From contig JAJZGN010000054.1 of NCBI GenBank assembly GCA_021798435.1, positions 1 to 10,502 on the forward strand: a DNA stretch of 10,502 bases, read 5' to 3'. Shown here one piece after another: positions 6,917 to 10,502 of this stretch. Each line of letters starts with the position of its first letter. The first letter of the stretch is position 1. This DNA is from a bacterium. Its GTDB lineage: Bacteria; Chloroflexota; Dormibacteria; Aeolococcales; Bog-877. Below the pieces are notes generated by a model. The model had not been told where the DNA came from, did not search any database, and was given only the letters and a program-made list of their open reading frames with translations. The position numbers and the translations under genes were made by a program.

Positions 6917-7606
6917 ATGGGCGGCAGCAAGGCGACGGTGTTGGCGGTGGACGACGATCCGCTGTGCCTGGACTCTCTGCGCGCCTTGTTGGAGGCCGAC
7001 GGGCGGACCGTGCTCACCGCTCCCAGCGGGCGAGCCGCCCTGGCGCTCGCGACCCGCCAGCGCCCCGACCTCATCGTCCTTGACTACGCGATGCCTGAGA
7101 TGACCGGCCTGGAGGTCCTGCAGGCGCTGCGGAAGGTCGGGGACCAGGTCCCCGTGATCCTGCTGAGCGCCAAGAGCGACCCCTACGACAAGGCCGCCGG
7201 CTACGCCAGCGGGGCGGATGTGTGCATCGGGAAGGAGGAGGACTTCGCGGTTCTGCGCTCGGCCATCGCCCGCCACCTGGACCGGGGCGGCCCCAGCGCC
7301 CCGCGCAGCGAGTTCCCGGGACTGGTGGTCGACTGGTCCACCTGGACCTGCATCGTCGACGGGGAGGAGGTCCACCTTCCCCCACGACTCTTCCGGCTGC
7401 TGGGGGCGCTGGCGAGCCGTCCCGGCGTGGTCCTGCGCAAGGAGCAGCTGATCGGCCAGGTTTGGGGGCTCAACTCGGACGTCTACAACCGCGCCGTGGA
7501 CAACGCGGTGGTCGAGCTGCGCCGCCTCATCGGCGACCGCGGGCCGACCCCCCGCCTCATCCATACGGTCCGAGGGGTCGGCTACAAGTTCGACCCCTCG
7601 CCGTGA
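6917..7606 (+). CDS. OmpR/PhoB-family two-component response regulator
   Basis: This 229-residue cytoplasmic transcription regulator has an N-terminal receiver domain at about residues 6-120. It has the acidic pocket VDDDP at 11-15, phospho-acceptor Asp56 in LIVLDYAMP, Ser84 in ILLSAK, and Lys106 in GADVCIGKEED. The usual Lys-Pro after strand 5 is Lys-Glu here. The C-terminal winged-helix domain at about 136-227 carries typical Trans_reg_C sequence (LRKEQLIGQVWG, RLIHTVRGVGYKF). The ATG at 6917 follows GGGAG by 5 nt. The frame is open well upstream, but that part lies antisense to the sigma gene and cpaB. The stop overlaps the kinase start by GTGA, so the pair is surely co-expressed. Target genes are unknown; the neighbouring ECF sigma and tad operon are candidates. 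Confidence 0.93.
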   Translation: MGGSKATVLAVDDDPLCLDSLRALLEADGRTVLTAPSGRAALALATRQRPDLIVLDYAMPEMTGLEVLQALRKVGDQVPVILLSAKSDPYDKAAGYASGADVCIGKEEDFAVLRSAIARHLDRGGPSAPRSEFPGLVVDWSTWTCIVDGEEVHLPPRLFRLLGALASRPGVVLRKEQLIGQVWGLNSDVYNRAVDNAVVELRRLIGDRGPTPRLIHTVRGVGYKFDPSP

Positions 7607-8673
7607 CCCGAGCCTGGCGGCCCGCCGAACGGCTGAAGGCCGCCGAGCCGGCCTTTTTCGCGGCTGAGGTGCTGGAGCGCATGCCGGTGCCGGTCGCGGT
7701 CTTCGATCATGCGGGCCGCCTCGGCTACGCCAACAGAGCGTTCAGCACCTCCGCGCTGACGGAATCGCTGCTGGACCGCCGCCGCAGGGTGGCGCACCCG
7801 CATCTGGAGCGGCTCCGGGTCGACGCGCTGAGAGACCCGGGTCACTCCCACACCTTCGCCATGGCGGGCGAGGATCTCGGGCAGGCGTCCTGGGTCGAGG
7901 TTGTCCCTCTCACCACGGCTCCGGGATGGACCGCGGTGGTCGGCAGGAGTGCCCCCGCGGCGCAACCCGTGGAGGCGGCCCTGCCTTCGCCCCGTCTGCT
8001 GCTCCATGAGCTCCGGGCACCCCTCTTCGCACTTGACGAGGGGCTGGAGGGCCTGGCCCAGTCTGCGGGGACAGGGGAGATGGCGGAGGTGGTCAGCAGG
8101 CTGTCGCGCGCGGCGGCCAGGCTCAGAGGGGTGCTCCAGGGGATCTCCGATCTCGTCCAGGTCGAACGTCTTGGGAATGCGGACTCACCGGCAGAGCTGG
8201 TCGACCTGCGCGAGGTGCTGGCCGACGTGGCCGATACCTACTCCCTGCTGGCTGCCGCCAGCGGGCACGAGCTGGCGGTGGAGGTTCCCCCGACTGCCGC
8301 CGAGGTCCGGGGGGACCGCGAGCTCCTGGGACGGGCCGTGGGCAACCTCGTGGACAACGCCATTCGCCACACCCCTCCCGGCACCATCACCGCAGGGGTG
8401 GCGGTGCGCGGTTCCTTGGTGGTCGTGGAGGTCGCCGACTCGGGCCCGGGCATCCCAGGTGAGCAGCGGCAGCGCATCTTCGAGCCCTTCGTGCGCCTCG
8501 GCATGGCCGACTCAGCAGGGGCCGGCAGCGGCCTCGGCCTGGCCGTGGTCCGCACGATCGCGATGGCCCATGGGGCGGGGGTCACCGTCGACTGTGGGCC
8601 GGAGGGCGGAGCCCTGTTCCGGCTTGCATTCCTGGCCCGCGGCTCCGACCGCCGGTCCCGGATGCCTCCCTGA
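7603..8673 (+). CDS. Soluble PAS-domain sensor histidine kinase
   Basis: This 356-residue kinase is the likely partner of the upstream response regulator, whose stop it overlaps by GTGA. A PAS-like domain begins near residue 24 (LERMPVPVAVFDHAGRLGYA) and runs to about 115. The phospho-acceptor H-box is LLLHELRAPL with His135. The HATPase domain follows, with N-box GNLVDNAIRHTP at 247-258, G1 DSGPGIP at 279-285, F-box RIFEPF at 291-296 and G2 GAGSGLGLAVV at 306-316. No hydrophobic membrane segment is visible, so it should sense a cytoplasmic signal, perhaps a ligand or redox state through PAS. No ribosome site precedes the GTG, consistent with translational coupling. All catalytic motifs are intact. 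The signal and regulon cannot be read from sequence. Confidence 0.92.
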   Translation: MTRAWRPAERLKAAEPAFFAAEVLERMPVPVAVFDHAGRLGYANRAFSTSALTESLLDRRRRVAHPHLERLRVDALRDPGHSHTFAMAGEDLGQASWVEVVPLTTAPGWTAVVGRSAPAAQPVEAALPSPRLLLHELRAPLFALDEGLEGLAQSAGTGEMAEVVSRLSRAAARLRGVLQGISDLVQVERLGNADSPAELVDLREVLADVADTYSLLAAASGHELAVEVPPTAAEVRGDRELLGRAVGNLVDNAIRHTPPGTITAGVAVRGSLVVVEVADSGPGIPGEQRQRIFEPFVRLGMADSAGAGSGLGLAVVRTIAMAHGAGVTVDCGPEGGALFRLAFLARGSDRRSRMPP

Positions 8674-8678
8674 CCGCA

Positions 8679-8704
8679 GCTCGCGCGTCCGCGGACGCGC
8701 GAGC
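8679..8704 (+). terminator. 26-nt perfect inverted repeat, probable terminator of the two-component operon
   Basis: The left arm GCTCGCGCGTCCG (8679-8691) is followed at once by its exact reverse complement (8692-8704). It begins 5 nt after the kinase TGA and precedes the tRNA gene. The RNA would form a long, very stable GC hairpin. There is no following T-tract, so it resembles the T-less hairpin terminators described in high-GC bacteria; an mRNA 3'-end stabiliser is another reading. Confidence 0.65.
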
Positions 8705-8727
8705 CATCCCGGCTTCCGCCGGCCGGC

Positions 8728-8733
8728 TAAACT
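8728..8733 (+). promoter_or_regulatory. Possible -10 box for the tRNA-Lys gene
   Basis: TAAACT matches four of six positions of the TATAAT consensus, including T1, A2 and T6, in otherwise GC-rich DNA. A start site about 7 nt downstream would fall 1-2 nt before the mature tRNA 5' end. No good -35 box lies at the right distance. Confidence 0.25.
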
Positions 8734-8741
8734 GGCAGGCG

Positions 8742-8818
8742 GCCCGCATGGCTCAATTGGTTAGAGCAGGGGACTCTTAATCCCAAGGTTCCAGGTTCGA
8801 GTCCTGGTGCGGGCACCA
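8742..8818 (+). tRNA. tRNA-Lys (anticodon CTT), CCA encoded
   Basis: The cloverleaf is readable directly. Acceptor GCCCGCA (8742-8748) pairs with TGCGGGC (8808-8814), and the D stem is GCTC/GAGC with loop AATTGGTTA. The anticodon loop CTCTTAA (8774-8780) puts CTT at 8776-8778, and the T arm CCAGG-TTCGAGT-CCTGG is perfect. A73 (8815) and an encoded CCA (8816-8818) follow. It decodes AAG lysine codons, the preferred lysine codon in GC-rich genomes. The top pair of the anticodon stem (positions 27 and 43) is G-A rather than Watson-Crick; the other four pairs are intact, so the gene is probably functional. Confidence 0.95.
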
Positions 8819-9165
8819 CATGTTGAACTCGAGCCGCTCCCATCTGGCGACGCCTGACGCCCTGCCAGACTCGGTAGACGGCAGTTTGGAGGGCAGCCAG
8901 GGGCGGCGCGGGAACGCACCGTCCGCACCTCCAAGGACGCCTGCCCGCCGCACGGGCAGCCGAGAGGAGAGCATCCACCAGCGGGGAGACGTCCGGTGGG
9001 TGGCTTCCGTGGCCGAGGCGTCGGGCCGTAGCGCGTACCGGTACGCGCCCACCTGGGCCGGGGCGGCGGGCGAGCTGGCGTCGACGCGTCGTGCCGTCCA
9101 GGAGAACAATCCCCGGCCGCTCTTCGGCCGCTCCCCGGCTGAGCTACCGCAAGTCACCTCCTCCG
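8819..9165. other. Gene-free stretch after tRNA-Lys
   Basis: These ~350 bases hold no coding region I can support. A plus-strand frame starting 2 nt after the tRNA CCA has no room for a ribosome site and is low-complexity Arg/Ser/Pro-rich. A minus-strand frame runs into the antisense of the tRNA. The only clear structure is the 18-bp palindrome at 9031-9048. I found no second copy of the tRNA 3' end, so there is no sign of an integrated element. Confidence 0.6.
9031..9048. repeat. Perfect 18-bp palindrome in the gene-free stretch
   Basis: GCGCGTACCGGTACGCGC equals its own reverse complement. It lies about 120 nt past the stop of the minus-strand sigma / membrane-protein pair and about 210 nt past the tRNA. 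It may act as a distal or bidirectional terminator hairpin or a protein-binding site. It has no T-tract. Confidence 0.45.
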
Positions 9166-9780
9166 TCAAGAAGGTGGCGAGGAATGACCAGACGAGGGGT
9201 TGGACTCCAACAGCTGGACGGCCGTTACCCGTCGGCTCGCGGAATTGATGATGGCTGAGCCCACGACAGATTCCCAGCCATCTTGGGGTGGACCCGAAAC
9301 GAGGACGACCCACAGATCCTGCGGGCCCGTTGACGAGTACGCCGAGGTGCTATCGATCTTCACCATTCTTGCGCCCGCCACGTAGAAGCCACCCGTTACC
9401 TGGAGGCCGTGGACCGGCGGACCGCCATCGCCGGTTGGCCAATGGGCCTGCAGGGCCACTTTGGCCACCCAGTTCGGCACGGTCTCGCTCGTCAGGAGTC
9501 CGTCGGTCGCGGAGGTGGCTTGGATCCGGACACCACCCGGCGCCACCACCGAGCTGGTGGTCAGCCCCACAGGTTGGAGCCGGGCCACGACGCCAAGGGA
9601 GACGATCGCTGCCACCACCAAAGCCATCGGTACAGCTAGCCGAGGGTGCCACCTACCCTTGCGACGCGTCAGCACCCCGGGTCGGGTGGACGTGGCGCGC
9701 GCCCGCCGCAGCGCCGCATCCATCCGATTCGTGAGGAAGGAACTAAGCCTGATCTCGAGCTCAGCGTCGCTGCTCTTCAC
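9166..9780 (-). CDS. Single-pass membrane protein, probable anti-sigma factor
   Basis: This 204-residue protein has a charged cytoplasmic N-terminus of about 46 residues, one membrane helix at about 47-68 (LAVPMALVVAAIVSLGVV) and an exported C-terminal domain of about 135 residues. That layout, and the GTGA overlap with an upstream ECF sigma gene, fit a membrane-bound anti-sigma factor. The zinc-binding H-x3-C-x2-C motif of ZAS-type anti-sigmas is absent and the protein has no cysteine, so any sigma contact must be of another kind. The GTG start has a strong GAGGAGGAG site 6 nt upstream, so it may be translated at a higher rate than coupling alone would give. I recognise no domain outside the membrane; the role is inferred from operon position. 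Confidence 0.75.
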   Translation of the reverse strand: MKSSDAELEIRLSSFLTNRMDAALRRARATSTRPGVLTRRKGRWHPRLAVPMALVVAAIVSLGVVARLQPVGLTTSSVVAPGGVRIQATSATDGLLTSETVPNWVAKVALQAHWPTGDGGPPVHGLQVTGGFYVAGARMVKIDSTSAYSSTGPQDLWVVLVSGPPQDGWESVVGSAIINSASRRVTAVQLLESNPSSGHSSPPS

Positions 9781-10283
9781 GACATACTCCTCCTCATAGT
9801 GGCCAGAGCGCGGGCCAGATGACTGCGGGCCGTCCCCGGTCGGCACCCCAAGATCCGCGCGCATTCATCCAACGTGTAGCCGTGGAAGAAGTGGAGCACC
9901 ACGACCGCTCGCTGGCGCCGGGAGCAGCTGGCGAACCCAATGGCCAGGTCGTGATCCTCCGGGCCATCCGCCACCCCGACCGGGTCATCGGGGGAGCGCG
10001 GAGTGAGTAGCCCACGCCGAAGCTGGAGCCTCCGCCAGCTCACGGCCCGCCGCACGCAGATTTGCAGAAGCCACGGTTCGCGCCGACTGGGATCGTGGAG
10101 CATGAGCCACTTCTTCCAGGCCGCCTCCAGACTCTCCTGAGCAATATCCTCAGCGAGCCCCCAGTCCCCGACAATGGCAAATGCTGTGGCGACGAGACGG
10201 GGCCAGGTGGCTGCCGCGACGCCATCGAAGGTGCCGTACCCCGCGTCGGACCTGGATGGAACTGTTGGAAGCGAGTCGTCCAT
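9777..10283 (-). CDS. ECF-family sigma factor (SigE-family-like)
   Basis: This 168-residue protein has a sigma-2 domain at about residues 15-90, with region 2.2 AEDIAQESLEAAWKKW at 44-59. Its sigma-4 domain at about 118-162 has SRRQRAVVVLHFFHGYTLDE then CARILGCRPGTARSHLARAL. Both are typical of actinobacterial ECF sigmas. The linker is short. The ATG at 10283 gives a standard N-terminus; an in-frame ATG at 10352 would add 23 residues and run into the upstream gene. The ribosome site is poor (AAGG only 2 nt before ATG). It overlaps the membrane-protein gene by GTGA, forming a sigma/anti-sigma-like pair. The protein resembles the first ECF factor in this window only at domain level, so the two are not recent duplicates. 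Confidence 0.9.
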   Translation of the reverse strand: MDDSLPTVPSRSDAGYGTFDGVAAATWPRLVATAFAIVGDWGLAEDIAQESLEAAWKKWLMLHDPSRREPWLLQICVRRAVSWRRLQLRRGLLTPRSPDDPVGVADGPEDHDLAIGFASCSRRQRAVVVLHFFHGYTLDECARILGCRPGTARSHLARALATMRRSMS

Positions 10284-10341
10284 GACCTTAAGACGTCCCC
10301 AAATCGTCGATGGTTTACCCGAACCGCTCACGCCCGAACGT

Positions 10342-10502
10342 TCAAGGGGCAACCAACGACTCGAGGCCTAGCAGCTTGCACGCTTCTTGGAAGTCAGGGT
10401 CGTCGATCTCAAGCGGCTCGGTGGCCACTACCGCGATCGGAGTCTCGGCGGCGGGTGGGGTGGGCTCGAAGATCGCCCAGTTGGCCAAGTCGTCGCCGAG
10501 TC
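10342..10502 (-). CDS. C-terminal fragment of an unidentified protein, cut by the window edge
   Basis: A minus-strand frame runs open from the right edge to a TGA at 10342-10344, giving 52 residues (LGDDLANWAIFEPTPPAAET at the start of the visible part, then an acidic stretch ending EACKLLGLESLVAP). Composition and codon use look like real coding sequence, and the stop lies 58 nt before the downstream sigma ATG. The NWAIFEP motif followed by a short acidic tail recalls the C-terminus of RES-domain (NAD-phosphorylase toxin) proteins. That is a weak impression from few residues and should not be used as a name. Confidence 0.6.
   Translation of the reverse strand, partial: LGDDLANWAIFEPTPPAAETPIAVVATEPLEIDDPDFQEACKLLGLESLVAP

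Noticed and set aside
8742..9165. tRNA-Lys as an attachment site of an integrated element
   Set aside because: No duplicated tRNA 3' end, integrase or phage gene was found in the window.
8820..9248. 142-codon plus-strand frame directly after the tRNA
   Set aside because: Its ATG is one base past the tRNA CCA, so no ribosome site is possible. Composition is low-complexity Arg/Ser/Pro-rich, and its end overlaps the membrane-protein gene in antisense.
8777..9313. 178-codon minus-strand frame covering the gap and the tRNA
   Set aside because: Its C-terminal residues (PHQDSNLEPWD) are the antisense of the tRNA T arm and variable loop, a known source of spurious database proteins, and its N-terminal part overlaps the membrane-protein gene on the same strand.
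10335..10342. GAACGTTC palindrome as an ECF promoter element for the second sigma gene
   Set aside because: It is only 8 bp, it overlaps the stop codon of the preceding gene, and no matching -10 element lies at the right spacing.

Overview
The window is high-GC bacterial DNA with tightly packed genes, many GTG or TTG starts and 4-nt stop/start overlaps. No taxonomic marker is present. GC content, start usage, a Tad locus whose visible part has no secretin, and an actinobacterial-looking ECF sigma factor suggest a high-GC monoderm lineage such as Actinomycetota or a Chloroflexota/Dormibacterota-like soil bacterium. That placement is inference.

Layout. (1) Positions 1-6015, minus strand: most of a Tad/Flp (type IVc) pilus or secretion operon, read from right to left as cpaB (SAF-domain assembly protein), cpaE/tadZ (ParA/MinD-like), cpaF/tadA (assembly ATPase), tadB, tadC (inner-membrane platform) and two TadE-like pseudopilins. 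Almost every junction is an NTGA overlap, so the genes are probably co-transcribed and translationally coupled. Flp pilin, prepilin peptidase (TadV/CpaA) and TadG are not seen and should lie beyond position 1 or elsewhere. (2) Positions 6016-6169: a leader holding a perfect 14-bp palindrome, a candidate operator or promoter element for the pilus operon. (3) Positions 6170-6739, minus strand: an ECF sigma factor with no adjacent anti-sigma gene, pointing into the tad operon. (4) Positions 6740-6916: a divergent control region with a dyad and direct repeats. (5) Positions 6917-8673, plus strand: an OmpR-family response regulator and a soluble PAS histidine kinase, overlapping by GTGA and followed by a 26-nt perfect inverted repeat that is a probable terminator. 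(6) Positions 8742-8818: tRNA-Lys(CTT) with encoded CCA. (7) Positions 8819-9165: about 350 bases without a convincing gene, holding an 18-bp palindrome. (8) Positions 9166-10283, minus strand: a second ECF sigma factor overlapping (GTGA) a single-pass membrane protein, probably its anti-sigma factor. (9) Positions 10342-10502, minus strand: the C-terminal end of a further protein cut by the window edge.

How they may work together: CpaF powers polymerisation on the TadB/TadC platform, CpaE probably places the machine, CpaB and the TadE-like proteins act outside the membrane, and the adjacent ECF sigma factor and divergent two-component pair are the obvious candidate regulators. That regulatory link rests on position alone. 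The second sigma/membrane-protein pair looks like an independent signalling module. No CRISPR array, insertion sequence, phage gene or defence system was recognised.
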